A DNA stretch of 64,000 nt from Pampus argenteus (Eukaryota; Chordata; Actinopteri; Scombriformes; Stromateidae), in NCBI GenBank assembly GCA_036937835.1, contig CM072878.1, positions 386,001 to 450,000 on the forward strand, read 5' to 3'. Below the pieces are notes generated by a model. It saw only the letters and a list, made by a program, of their open reading frames with translations. It was not told the DNA's origin and ran no database searches. This document shows positions 12,665 to 49,175 of this stretch, piece by piece. How positions within the stretch are numbered: position 1 is the first letter of the stretch; every line of letters begins with the position of its first letter. The translations under genes and the position numbers were made by a program.

Positions 12665-15600
12665 ATCTACTGATTTTTTTTCTGTAGTGCTTTCTTTGCA
12701 TGTTTAATCTTTTTTTTTCAGTGTCTCAGTGAAATGTTGCTGCACGATCTATACTTGCACTATACAGGCTATAAGTGTTTAAAGACTGGTTACCAATGGA
12801 CAGATAATGCCAGTTGTTCGTTATGTTTTAACCCTGTCAAAAGGAATAAATTTACACTGCAAACTTGGTTTTAGACTACAGGTCCAAATGGTGAAAGATG
12901 GGTATCCTTAACCCCTTAGCAAGGCACTAAACCCACTCTCACCTGCTCAGTGGGAAAATCGTGGCCCAGAATGTGATACAGAGGGAACACTAAATTAAAT
13001 AATAAATGAATACAATATGAGAAGTGATGATAGAACACGATGAAAGTGTCATGGAGAAAGGCATCAGTCTGTCTACAATCTATAACAACTGTTAGTGCTT
13101 CAATCTATCAGTCTACCAACATGACAGCTTGTCTGTAATCACTGGCAAACACACTTTAAACACTTGTAACGGTGCTTGCATTTGTTTTATGTTTGATGGG
13201 CAGACATGACGGGCCACTACTGTGGCAGTCAGCTAAAGCTAGCAGACATCTGAAGGCTTTGTAAAGGCAAAAGCAGCATGTTAACTCATAAAGACAAGTC
13301 ATAACAAGGCAAAGTGATCACAAGTACTGTACTGTGCTTAGATTTTAAACCCAACGTAACCAGGACTGGATTTTGTGATAAACCAGCGATTTGTACAGCT
13401 TGCATCAGTAAGAAATAATAAAAATACTAAATTAAATTAAATTTCTTTAAAATGCTTCCCGTTGTCATCTAATAAGACTACAATGTAAACATTCTACATT
13501 TGAACAAATACTTGTGTCTTTAGTGTTGTTCTGCCAGATTTAAATCTTACATGAAAACAACTAACCTCATTCTGAAAGCCCAAATAAAACATTACGTGGT
13601 GATATCTAAGTCTATTATTTAAATATCTAAGTCTTTGTGACTCCAGTAAACACTTGGCTCCCATTCATCACTTAAAATCTTAAATGACTTTGAATACATA
13701 GCTAGTACAAATTACTTCCTGTAGCTCAGAGGTCAAGATCTGGACCTGAAATGGATTCAGACCCAGACCCAGCTCAAACTGTCAAGCTAAGGTAAGGAAG
13801 CACAAAACAAGTTTTCAGAGCAAATACTTCATTTTAAAGGCATGTCAACATGTTCAGTTACCGTAAAACACTGAACCAGGATTAGCTGCTGGGTGTTCAT
13901 GATTCTACGTAGCAATTTGTAAGCTTGAAAGTGCAACCTTTGATTGTAATTTTATTGGAAAGCAGAACTGTTTCACACACTTGTGATTTGTGAAAGGGAT
14001 TTTGTGTTTGCAGGATGATACTGAAACAAAGCACTTTCAATATTAATACTAACAAGACTACAGCCATGCTAGCAGCTCTGTGAGGCTGTCCTTTTGTACA
14101 GTGGTGCTTTGAGCTAAATGCTAACATCAGTATGGTTAAAAATTGAACTAAGGTTGATGGAAGTATCAGTAGTTTGCTCTGAAATATTTGGAGTATTTGC
14201 GAATCTAGATTGGCACCTGATGACTGCTTTAGATGAAAGATTAGGTCACTAAAGCCATTACGATACATCATCTGGGGACCATGAGTGTCTATAGCAATCC
14301 ATTCAGTAGTTCAGTCTGGACAAACTGACAGATTAACATTGGTATTCTTAAAGCAACGTCATTACCACTACCAAAAAATAAAACATTGTCTTATGATTGT
14401 GTTTATGTCAATTTTATGTGATTTTAATTTCAGTGCCATAAAGCACATAAAGTGCGAGAAGTTCATTTGGCTTCTCTGAGCTTCTCTGTGATTTTCACTG
14501 CAGAAAATAAGAACAGGAGCCTACTTACTGTTTTTCCTGATTCAGTATTCTCAGTTAATACAACCTACTCAGAGCTTGCCAGCAAGCTGTAATATCTCTA
14601 TAAACGCATACATTAACTCACAACAATCACCATGATGAATGACAATAATTGCCCAAACAATACTTCAATAAGTTACTTGTGTGTGAACGCTGTCTTACTG
14701 AGCACCATTTTGCCATCCATGCAAACATTGCAAACTGCCATCATCACCACTGCATTATAACTGTATTGTATAAACATGGAGACTGTGTCACAGGTGTCAC
14801 AGGTTCAGTTAACAGCCAATTTGTCAAATTTCCCTTGAAGTGTACAAAGAATTATGCCACAAATCACAAATGTGTGCTGAAGTGCTTTATGATTCTAATT
14901 TCCATTGACAAATTAAAATAATTCTACATTAGTCAATTGGTAAACTCTTTAGGACAATTGACCTGTGACTTCATCTCTGGTAGAATACATATTTAAGATT
15001 ATTTATTAAAAAGAAAAAAACCCATAGAGCACTTATTATTTATTTGACTAAAATTGCTTACAACTTTATCTAATCTACGAAGAAAACTAGTCATTGTTTA
15101 AAAGACTTAAAAAAAATGTTTTTATTTCTTTGTTGGCTGAACCTGATGCACCTCTAGTGGTTCTCGTGGGATCCAGAAAATTATTGACCTTTAATAACCA
15201 CAGTAACATTTTTATATTTCAACTCATATTTTGACTATGTCAGACATGTATCACTAACTTAGGTTTCCTTTTCCAATGTCATAATACTGGCTCTGGGACC
15301 TTCTACACTCCTACTACCAACAGATGTGGAGTTTTCTGATTAACACTGTAGCTCATATTCATGGTCCATGGTCTAGTTATGCAAACATTTCTTAAGAGGC
15401 AAAACCGTCCTTCTATATTAGCATAAAATAGCTATATGAGCTAGAAAAGACAAATACTGATGGAAATATTACTAAAAACATTAATAAAAATGATTCTTGG
15501 TTGAAATAGAATTGGCAACAACTTACTTATTCTATCATTCATGACAACTGCATTTCAAAAATTTTAATTTTACAAGCAACAGATAACAAACTCATTTTGA

Positions 15601-15804
15601 AATGAAATAATCAAAGAATACTTAATGTTAAATAGTTATTTAATTAAATACTACTGATTGTATAGCTTTAAAAGATTTTACCTTAAAATCCATGTCTTTT
15701 GGATTTTGAATTCCCCTCTCTGAAATTTATAGTTAAACAATAAGTTATACAATGTTATAAACTTGATTTCAAGTCTGTCGTTGTTGTAGCAAAATTCAAT
15801 ATTA
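12665..15804. other. No gene recognised
   Basis: AT-rich intergenic sequence. A minus ORF at 13897-14271 and a plus ORF at 14649-14921 have no recognisable motif. Parts (for example 14090-14270) look like decayed dispersed repeats. Confidence 0.6.
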
Positions 15805-16630
15805 CCGTATTTTCCGGACTATAAGCCGCTACTTTTTTCCCATACTTTGAACCATGCGGCTTATACAGAGGTGCAGCTTTTCTATTAATTTTTCTTCAGC
15901 CCACAGGGGGTATATAATATTATTACACCCTCACCCCCTCAAAATGGAAAACCCACGAATAAATTCCTGTGATGCAGCTTTCAAGTTGAATGCCATCGAT
16001 CTGATTATCCGTGAAGGAAACAGAGCGGCTGCACGTCAGCTTGCCGTTAATGAATCTATGATGAGACGATATGTGATGAAGATTATCAACTCTGACACTG
16101 AAGAGGAGGACTTCAGTGGCTTCAGTGCGCAGAAGAAATGAAGTGACAGTGGTTTGGTGTTCACTAAATGCTCAGGAGGAAGATAAATAGTGACGTGTGT
16201 CTTCAGTTCATGGGAGAATGAAGCCACTTTAATAGTTGCACAGTTGCGCTTTAACAGTGTGCAGGAGGAAAAGGTGACAGTGATTTGGTGTTTAATGGTT
16301 TCAGTACGCAGGAGGAAGAAAAATAAAGTAACTTAGTTTTAGTGCACAGAAGGAAGATGAAAAAAACCATCAATGACTTTTCTGTTTTGTTTATCAGCAC
16401 TTTTATTGCTGCGTTTATTACTACTTTTATTGCAGCACTGTTCAGAAACAATCAGTTCAGGTATATGAATAAACACTTATGGTACAAAATCTTTCTGTCT
16501 CTTATTTCTCAGCCTGGATATCGGCGGCTTATAGTCCAGTGCGGCTTATATGTGACAAAATATGTATTTCATTCAAATTTTTGTAGGTGCGGCTTATATT
16601 TAGATGCGCTCTACAGTCCGGAAAATACGG
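15805..16630 (+). mobile_element. Pogo-like MITE, copy A, with TA flanks
   Basis: The left end CCGTATTTTCCGGACTATAA and the right end reading CAGTCCGGAAAATACGG form terminal inverted repeats, each flanked by TA, as in the Tc1/mariner/pogo superfamily. Inner repeats of GCGGCTTATA lie near both ends. A short ORF at 15944-16140 resembles the N-terminal DNA-binding helix-turn-helix of pogo-type transposases (FKLNAIDLIIREGNRAAARQ) joined directly to an acidic tail (DTEEEDFSGFSAQ). The DDE core is absent. Confidence 0.8.
15944..16140 (+). pseudogene. Internally deleted pogo-type transposase remnant
   Basis: 65 codons from ATG to TGA: a helix-turn-helix-like start with NRAAARQLAVNESMMRRY and an acidic C-terminal end. 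It seems to be the two ends of a transposase with the catalytic middle deleted. The copy at 25020 is frameshifted. Confidence 0.6.
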
Positions 16631-18380
16631 TAAATTAAAACTTGAATATCCGGACTATTGATTGGTGGTATTTAAGTTTCAACATTAGGTTATCGGTGGT
16701 TAAAATGATTTCATAATTAAGTACACAGTTGCTCATTAAAATGTTAATAATTATGGACTTTCTTTACTTCTATAGGCCAATATTAAATGGTACATAAAAG
16801 TAAATTTGGGTACAGAAATGCCAAAGATATGTTTGAGGTACTTTAGAAACAGTGTTGCCATTAAACTGTTTGTCCAGCAGAGGGCACTGGTCACAGATCT
16901 TGACCAAATTTGATTCTATTTATCAGAAATACCTGTTTTAATTATGTATTTATGGAAATATATTGCTAGCAAATTTTTAAACTCTGTAACAAGGATATCT
17001 ACCCTAAAATATCAACTACTGTTCTTTAGCCCAACTCACTGATATTTTCCTCAACCAATGAGATTATTTCTCCAAGAAATGATTAAACCGCTGACGTTGC
17101 AGATCCTGTTGTACATTATCACAGCTGGAATTAACTGACTGCACTCATTTCAGTGAGTGCATGTGGAAGCTGTAGAATACAGTTATATTCATGCTAGCAT
17201 ATTCAGTTTTTTGTGATTTTGAATGAGATCAGATATCTACAGTGTTTCCCTGAACACAAGAATATAGTTCATGACTATCCTGAATAACAGGATACTGGTG
17301 TGCATGTCAACACACAAGTAAGTACAACACCAACAAATATACACAATTAGAAGCTCTAAAAGCACATAAGACTATTAACACCCTGTTTGCCATTGATGTT
17401 CATAGAAAAAAGAGATGAAACAGAATCTGGACAAGTGAATCCTCCACAGTAAGACATCGCCATTCACTCATTGCACTGGTTACTCTCAGCCACCTGACCC
17501 ACTTAATTGCTTAAGCCAATAAAAACACTTTTAAATAGACATATAGAATATATACAAACAGTATGTCACCACGGTTCAAACCCCGAAATGCAAATTTCTG
17601 CTTGATTCCTTCCATTGCTCACAGAGAGTTGGGCTAGAAAAGAAACCAAAGGCTGGGTATTATTTCACAGATTTTGTCACTAATCAGAAATAGGTCTGCC
17701 ATCTTGTTTGATAGTTTTTATTGTGTAACTATCAGGTAGGCCCTTTTCTTTTCAAAGTCAATTTTTGTTGTTGTGTGCTACAACTTCACAATTTGTCTGG
17801 AGAAAGAAAATGAGGTGGACACTTTTTCTTGTAGTTTTGTCCTTTTCATAAGAATCCAGGTCCAAAAAAAAAAGATGATTCAGCAACCTCGTTAAAAAGT
17901 AGTATAACGACAATCAAATGACCTTTGTCCTTTCTTGTTTGCTCTGTTTTTCTCTGCATTTACGCCCTCTGTCACTCTATAAAAGCACTTTGTGACGAGC
18001 CTGTTTGTTAAAAGCGCTTTTGAAAAAAAAACTGAATCGATAATAGGTAAGATACAGTTGATGAGGAGAGGAGTAGCAATCGTCCATATATAAAGTACAG
18101 GATCTTGAATGTGATTTTTGTGTTGATTGCCAAGCTGGTTGCCAGGAAGACACACAACGAGGACTCTGGGTATTACAGAAGGCGCATTCTGGGATTGGCT
18201 TTTGACTGATGGATCTCTAAGCCCCTGTTAGATCAGATGAGAAGTTGCTTCTTTCATCATTGCTCTTTTGCTCCTCCTCCCCCCACCGCTACCCGTCCAT
18301 GCAGTAAATGGTTGATTGGAGTAAAAAGGCAGAGCTCCACCTCTTCCAGTCACAGACGGGAGGTAGGAAGTAGCAGCTGT
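16631..18380. other. No further gene; includes ppp1r9b 3' UTR
   Basis: The part immediately left of 18381 should be the ppp1r9b 3' UTR. No clear polyadenylation site was chosen. The rest is AT-rich with no recognised element. Confidence 0.5.
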
Positions 18381-42167
<23,787 letters not shown>

Positions 42168-42253
42168 GTTTGGTAAATCAAATGCCCCCTGGTGAACAGC
42201 AGGTCAGCAGGAACAAAAGTGGCAGCATCCTGGAGCTGTTTGATATTCACCTC
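42168..42253 (-). promoter_or_regulatory. ppp1r9b: ppp1r9b 5' UTR part of exon with start codon, with upstream ORF
   Basis: An AG acceptor lies just upstream of 42253, so the ATG exon begins with about 86 nt of leader. It holds an upstream ORF of 16 codons (42178-42228, MLPLLFLLTCCSPGGI) that stops 10 nt before the main ATG. Such a close uORF could lower translation of the main frame; this is inference only. Confidence 0.5.
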
Positions 42254-43492
42254 CTAGATCACACAGAGAGATAGACTGATTGATGTTTTTTTTTATTTGT
42301 GATTATCATTTCTGTAATATCTAAACAATGATAACAAATAACACAAGTGAGTTACCATGACCCAAAGCAAAAACCCCAAAATGTATCATATCTGAAATCG
42401 TATGAAACATAAATAAACATCTGTTGTTTTTAGTTTACCAAGTAATAAAACTGATTACTTGATTCTACTGCAAAAATTATGAAAATAGTTGATTAATAAA
42501 GTAGGTAACTGACAAAAACTTTAACCGACAGCACTTTAGAAGATTAATTAAATGCTTTAAGTCATTTATTAATATAAAATTTTAAATATTCACTGGTCCA
42601 GCTTCTCAAATGTTGTTTTTTGCTATTGGCTTTGGCCTGTTGGTTGGCTAAAATAAGCACACTGAAGACATCACCTTCTGCATTTGGATATTGACTAAAG
42701 AGATGCATCATAAAAATTATCACTGATCATGAAGACAAGTGTCAGTTTCAACCATATTATATTGCAATCATAAGGAATGTAATGGGACTTATTTTACCTT
42801 TTCCAATTATTGTCAAAATAATATTCTTAAACATTTATTTTTATTATAAACTAGCCTAATTGTAGTAGTTTGCTGTAATGAATCATTACAGAAGTTGAGG
42901 CCTTTGAATAAACCTGCAGGAGAACAAGCAGGAGAGAAAGCACTGTTGGATCTAAACTTTGACAAAGAAAATCTATACAAGCAGAAAATTGGCATCAAAT
43001 AGCCTCACAATTGCCTCACTGTGTACTTTATAATGCCCACATGGAGCTCCAGCAGCATCAAAATAATCCAGTTAAAATGATGACACACTATGAACACAGG
43101 TGTCGTGTGTCTTCGAGTTGTTGCTCTGAAAGCCAAACTTCCTTTGTGACAAAGCCAGTGCATGAAAACGCAACACTCCTGTGGTCCCAGATATTTTCTC
43201 ATGATCACAATTTACTGGCTGATTGCATTTGCAGTTTCTCCTGTCAGTGTGTGCAATAGTAACACCTGGTGTTTCCGTCAGCCTTGACTTCTAATTCTGC
43301 ATCTTATGACAGCAAATAAGCAATGATACCATACACACAACTGACAAGTTGGTACCTCAATATCTAACACTTCAATAGACAAACATGAGCAAATACAGAA
43401 AGACTTAGTGTAAAAATTAGCAGATTTCAGCAGGTTAATACTAAAATATGACCTTGTCACAACATTTACGGTAAGACAAAATCTTATCTAAT
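42254..43492. other. Intron between candidate first exon and ATG exon of ppp1r9b, no gene
   Basis: AT-rich, no element recognised. ORFs of 60-82 codons here look spurious. Confidence 0.5.
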
Positions 43493-43638
43493 CTCATCTC
43501 TGTTCATTCCTCAGTACAACAGCCATATAGCTGCAAACACTGCAGCAATATGCACCTGAAATAAAAGTGGATACGACACGGTTGATCATATTACTGCATG
43601 CCGGTAGTTTACATCCTTTTTAAAGGCAACACTAACAA
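43493..43638. repeat. Local duplication, copy A (empty site)
   Basis: About 146 bp matching 45214-45548 with only a few differences, and without the PLE insertion. TGCATGCCGGTAG (43595-43607) occurs once here. Confidence 0.9.
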
Positions 43639-43717
43639 GCTCACAGTGAATGATCAATGATTTGATGTCATGCTAGCAGTTTTGTGACTAGCTAAGCTCA
43701 GCAAAGAATACACAGTA

Positions 43718-44110
43718 AAGGAATAGTTCAACATTTTGAGAAATACGCTTTTTTTTGCTTTCTTGATTGATGCCAGTCTCATATCTGTACCGTAAATATA
43801 AAGCTACAACTAGCAGTCCTTGGTTTAGCACACAGTGGATGGAAATGGGTAAACTTAACTCTGAATTAACATGTTATACAATGTGTTAAACTCAATAATT
43901 AATATAATATATATGTCACTTGTTTAATTTGTGCACAGTTAATTCATGGCGTATCCACCAGTTGTCTGGCAACGTGATGGTGGTAATAAAACTCCAGTAT
44001 TAGTGAGTTTTAAAAAGGTGCCCTCTACACAACTTTGGTTACCTTTGAACAGAGCCAAAACCCAAAAAACTCCAAAACCTACATTGAACTATTCCTTTAT
44101 TAACTATAAA
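43718..44110 (+). repeat. Dispersed fish repeat, copy
   Basis: Begins AAAGGAATAGTTCAACATTT and runs through ATACGC, GATGCCAGTCTCATATCTGT and AATATAAAGCTACAACTAGC. Same family as 20124, degenerate. Confidence 0.55.
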
Positions 44111-44669
44111 AAATAAATAATTAGCATTAAGAGACAAAAACAAAGAGAACTATGTGCATAAATGCATCCTTACAGCCCTACAGCAAGCAGGGCTAAGTTA
44201 CATGGTCACAAATAAAACAATTGTCTAGCTGTTTGCAACTTTAAAGGTTAAATAAAAATAAATGGTTTTGTAACTCAGACAATTACAAATGTGGACACAG
44301 CCAGAGACATCTCATTTTCTTGACAGAGACTGACTGTGGGTTTGTGTGAAGATTCAGACTGCAATTACAGTTAAATTGTCACAGTTGTACAACATACTTC
44401 CTTTTACTAATTTGACTCCTTAATGTGGAAGAAACATCCTCCGAGTTAAACTAGTGAAACTAGAGGCACATTTTCACTGCAAAGGGACCAACATGGCAGT
44501 GCCCCGCGACTGAATCGTGTGATGTCTTCATAAATTAATAGTGTGTTTGGTTGGTCATCATCAACTCATGAAGACATAAATGTACAAGTTCACCACAGAT
44601 TGGCCTAAAGAAATTGGTACAAGATAGTACCATTTCCCAATAGCTTTTCAGACGTGTGGTTAAAGGCAC

Positions 44670-44734
44670 TCCAGTAGAGGAATGATATGGCTACTTTGAA
44701 CAGTGTAATGTAGCCATATCATTCCTCTACTGGA
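44670..44734. repeat. Perfect 25-bp inverted repeat (hairpin)
   Basis: Arm 44670-44694 starts TCCAGTAGAGGAATG. Arm 44710-44734 is its exact reverse complement, with a 15-nt spacer. Confidence 0.97.
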
Positions 44735-45213
44735 TTTTTGTACCATTGAAGAGATATTCCAAATATTCAGTATTTAGTATAGACTCACAAGGAACAGATT
44801 TGAAAAAGAATGGTCAAAACTCAACCAGCAGAAGCTGGGATATTACAACTTTTTGTGCCCATTATGTCAATAGGTCAAAAAATATTGGAGCCTACATATT
44901 CCATAGTGCAACTCACTCAGCAGTATGTTTTGTAGGCCATGCAATCCATGTCCTTCAAACTCTATGGCCCATGTTTGTAATGGAGTGCTTCCATAATCAA
45001 TCTAATAGATAATAAAAATCTCCAGCCACATGAATCAAAGGGCAGGTTAAATTGTACTCTTTGTATCAAGTAAACTAATCTTCCTTTGTAAAATCTGTGT
45101 ACTATAAACATAGATAAATCCTAGAACTAAGAAACGTTTGGTATTTTTGCTTAAAAATGACAATGATCAGTGTTTATCAAAATACCTGCAACTTTAATGT
45201 CTGAAAATTGAGC

Positions 45214-45548
45214 CTCATCTCTGTTCATTCCTCAGTACAACAGCCATATAGCTGCAAACACTGCAGCAATATGCATCTGAAATAAAAGTGGATACGACAC
45301 GGTTGATCATATTACTGCATGCCGGTAGGTCTGTGAATATTCTCATTCATCCAGGTCATGGTTATCTCAAGGAAATTGAACCGAACGCAACTGGACTAGT
45401 CCCAGCCTAGTCAAGCTAGCATGAACTGATGAAGCCTCTTGGATTAGAAACGTCTGCAAAGACAAATAACCAAGTCCGGTTGCGTTCAATTTATTTCCTT
45501 GAGATGCATGCCGGTAGTTTACATCCTTTTTAATGGCAACACTAACAA
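45214..45548. repeat. Local duplication, copy B (filled site)
   Basis: Same ~146 bp as 43493-43638, interrupted by the 176-bp element at 45329-45504 and its 13-bp target duplication. Confidence 0.9.
45329..45504 (+). mobile_element. Short PLE-derived element (176 bp) with 13-bp TSD
   Basis: TGCATGCCGGTAG is present exactly at 45316-45328 and 45505-45517. The insert starts GTCTGTGAATATTCTCATTC, then inverted repeats TCTCAAGGAAATTGAACCG... and ...TTGCGTTCAATTTATTTCCT enclose CTGATGAAGCCTCTTGGAT and AGAAACGTCTGCAAAGAC. All of it matches the ends of the PLE copies. No coding sequence. Confidence 0.85.
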
Positions 45549-45637
45549 ACTGGATGTTGATATTAAATTGTTTATGGATTAAAATAGTCTAAACGTGGGC
45601 AAATGGGAAAAATGCAGGAATGTTCTTGTCTGGTTAC

Positions 45638-45784
45638 ACACACACACACACACACACACACAGCAACTTAAGTAAGTCTTGTGACACTATCTTGCCAAAT
45701 AATAGATTCTCACACAGCGATCATGTGAACTTAAGTAAGCAAATCCAATGTAAGGCGAATAACCTTTACAGTCACCTTCATGAA

Positions 45785-45849
<65 letters not shown>
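45638..45849. repeat. Two (CA)n microsatellites
   Basis: (CA)n at 45638-45661 and 45786-45849. Confidence 0.95.
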
Positions 45850-45851
<2 letters not shown>

Positions 45852-46587
45852 CTCTTGGCCTTTGTCCTGTTATTGTTAATATAAATCTCTTGGTCTAACT
45901 GATGAACACATGGCTGAAATCACAGACTATCCACTTCCTCTTTGTTGATGCTCCTACCAGTTAAGAACCAATCACAAAATAGCTATAAATACAATATGAG
46001 CATCAACTTCATTTCTCTCTGTTTATCTTTCAACAACAACAACATGATACATCTCCTGCTACCCATACTCCTCTGCAGTTTTGGGTCGCTTCCTGCCATT
46101 TGACTGGGATCACATTTCACTACCAATGAAATGCTGTACCCACTTCTCTTGTGTGAGGATGGAAACATTTTCATGCCTTTGATGAATGCATCACTCAAAC
46201 CTGGCAAAAAATGAACTAAAGGAGGAAACAAATAATGATTATGTTTTTTTATAATCTGAATTTAACATAGACTAATCTGACTATTGATTTACAATCTATT
46301 GGTGGGAGGCTTCTGAACAGCCTCTCCCTTCAGTAAATGCCGGCCAGACTACACACAAGCAGCCTGTGTTTTCTCAATGACGTGTGAAGATGTGTGAAGC
46401 ATAGTTGTGTAGTAGTTATGGAAAAAAAATGTATGACTGGTCTGAACACCTGTCTTTGTTTGTGTTTGTTCCAATAGTATGTTGAACACAGACACTGCAG
46501 CCACTGGTGTAGTTGCCCCTACAGAAATGACTAGTTTTAATTTCTCTGCCTGCACAGCATCTCTGTATCACTGCGTGTCTATGTGTG

Positions 46588-46769
46588 ACACACACACACA
46601 CACACACACACACGAAATATTTAACAGAAGGCACATTATGGCAACTACAATGACCATCTATTGACACGACAATCCCTGCATCTGTGAAGGAAACTCCCAG
46701 GCCAGGCCTAGTGCAGAGCTTCATTCTGGCAGACAGACAGACAGACAGACACACACACACACACACACA

Positions 46770-46806
<37 letters not shown>

Positions 46807-46811
46807 ACACT
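46588..46811. repeat. (CA)n and (CAGA)n microsatellites
   Basis: (CA)n at 46588-46613; (CAGA)n then interrupted (CA)n at 46731-46811. Confidence 0.95.
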
Positions 46812-47576
46812 CCTGTTGCTGGCTAGAAAGAAGCTTTGTTGGCATACCCGACGTATGCTGTACGCTCCAAACTTCCATTCAGAAAACAGTCTTTATTGTG
46901 GCGTTGCTTCTCGAATAAAATGTAAGCGTAACAAAATAGAGTTTTACAGCTACTGCGAATCATTACATATCAATCATCAATTCGGCGTACAGATAATGCT
47001 CAGTGCAGCGGTAAGTACAGTTTAAATAACAACTATTATTTGTGCTTCGCGTGTTGCCCCCTGAATTCTCCTTCCGCCAAAGGACACCTTAGCGAAAGGC
47101 GACGTGCACGTTGTTCGCGCAACATGATTGGATTTTAATTTGAAATAAATTTGGTTTGACATGTCACTCCGATGCCGAATATGCAAGAAGAACTCGATGC
47201 ATCAAAATACATCTTAGCTGACATCCTGTGAGCTGTTTTTGTCTGCTGGTAAACACGGGGATTTAAAAACAGTACGTTTTTAATGGAGTTTGGCGTGACG
47301 CTCTCTCAGGAGCAGAGAGGCGGTTCTGGTAGTCCGGATGTGTTTTTTCCTGTTATCACGTCGTTACAAAACAGCAAATATAGACATTACCAGAGAGCAG
47401 TCGTAGTTGTGTCTGGGTTCAGGAGCAGAGACAGACGGGTGGCAGGCCCAGCTGGGTGTCTGTCTGTCTGCTGCGCTGCGTCGCTTCCTTCCTGCAGCCT
47501 CTCCTCTTTCATGGACAAACAGTGGATTCGACCTCAGTGTCAAACATTTAGCGCCGCTTCGCTCCGTTAGACGTAC

Positions 47577-47640
47577 CTGATTTTCCAGTTTGTCGGAAGC
47601 AGCCCGGTGCTGTTAGGATCCGTTGTTGAGACAGTCCATT
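47577..47640 (-). promoter_or_regulatory. ppp1r9b: Candidate non-coding first exon and CpG-rich promoter region of ppp1r9b
   Basis: A near-ideal donor, AATCAG|GTACGT, is read on the minus strand with the exon edge at 47577. The area 46840-47640 is visibly richer in CpG than its surroundings. It lies upstream of the ATG exon, in the right place for a leader exon. The exon's 5' limit is arbitrary, and upstream sequence (47690-47960) is a pyrimidine-rich tract on the plus strand. Confidence 0.4.
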
Positions 47641-47689
47641 GTCCTGCTTCTGCTGCTCCTGATTCCCCCTGCGACCGAACAGACTGTGC

Positions 47690-47960
47690 GCCTGCCTTCC
47701 CTCTGCTCCTCCCTCTCCTTCACCCCCCCTCCATCATCTGTTTTCCTCCATCCCTCTCTCTTCTCCTCAGACCTTCTCCTCTGCGTCCTTTGCTCTCCTC
47801 TTTTTGTTGCCTTTCCCTCTCTCTCCAACCTCCTTCACACCTTCTTTATTCTCTCTTACGTCTCATTTTCTCATCCTCATTCATAACCTTTTCTTCCCCT
47901 TTCTTTCTACACACTCTTCATCCTCCTCTCCTCAGGTTGTCAACAACATCATTTGACATT
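47690..47960. repeat. Pyrimidine-rich tract
   Basis: Long C/T-biased stretch on plus, directly upstream of the candidate ppp1r9b first exon. ORFs in it are composition artefacts. Confidence 0.8.
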
Positions 47961-48059
47961 TGACCTCAGAACTTGATTACTCCATTGACCCTCTGTATGA
48001 TGTAATTTACTATCATTCTGGGATCAAGCAACACCTGGTTTTCCACATGAACTCAACTT

Positions 48060-48395
48060 GAATTCAATTCAAATGTGCTTTATTGGCAGGAATGTCACAA
48101 CAACAATATTACCAAAGCATCAAGAATAAATAATAAATACAATTCATAGATTAACATATATGTCAATAAAATAATAATGTTCCTACTTTCATTAAACGTT
48201 TTACATTGTAGAAGGAAGTGAATCTCTGTCTCAACCTCACCTGTCCAACAGCGACCACATGTCCCGTTTTCTCCTGTTGCCATGGTTATTTGTGTGGACC
48301 TTGTGTTGTCAGCTGAGTCTGTACTTGGTGAGGATCTGTCTCTGCTTTCTATCTCTGACAGTAGAGACATATCCTGCCAGTTCATAATCTCTTTT
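48060..48395 (-). mobile_element. LINE 3'-end fragment with zinc-knuckle-like motif
   Basis: On minus, CGRCWTGEVETEIHFLLQC has the CxxC...H...C pattern found near the C-terminus of several non-LTR retrotransposon proteins. It ends at a repeat-like tail (CAATTCAAATGTGCTTTATT on plus). The clade is not assigned. Confidence 0.5.
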
Positions 48396-49175
48396 TAAGG
48401 CCAGATAACATCATAATCTACTGTGTTTTTTACTTTCTCCTTTCCAATGTTCCAAATAGTTTTCTTTACATTGCGTTATAATTTGGTACGATGCAGTGCA
48501 ATGGGCTGGACGACACTATCAAATGTTGGAATTTGGACATGATAAAAATGTCTCATTTAGAGCTGCCATTTTAAAACTCCCTCAGTTAAAACATGGAGAT
48601 TTAATGACCTCTGCTGGCCAAATCAGTTAGAAGCACCATACTGCTACACTACTACTACACACAGTTAATGCAGTGGACGAAGAAGAAATACAATTAACTA
48701 CTTCAGTAAATACATTCAGTTATATTCCACCACTGTTCAGGTTTAGTGTAGACAGTTCATCCAAATCTGAAAGTGATATGATCATGTTCATTGTTCTCTA
48801 GACATAAACTCCACATTCACCAATGAGAGTAATACAGATACCACTGATTAGTATCTTTCTTTAGAGGTATCACTTGATAGTAAAGTTTATATGTCTGTTT
48901 ATCTATTGATCTCTGCAGGGAAATCCAGCAACAGCAATATACAAACACTGCTGTTCTCAGTCTGCTCCTTCCAGACATCTCTACCTCTGTGTATCAATGA
49001 ACTGATGTGACACTAACCATCTCATTATGCATATCATATAGCACATATGCACCTTGAGAGAGGAGAAAAGGATGAAGGAAATGCAGTATGTTTGTCGAGC
49101 TGTCGTACATAAATATGGACAGAGGGGGGCAGTAGACTGATGTTTATCATAATAGATACGCTGCATGCTCTAATT

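Noticed and set aside
47283..47963. Plus-strand ORFs of 87-118 codons near the CpG-rich region
   Set aside because: They follow GC- or pyrimidine-biased composition at the likely ppp1r9b promoter and show no protein features.
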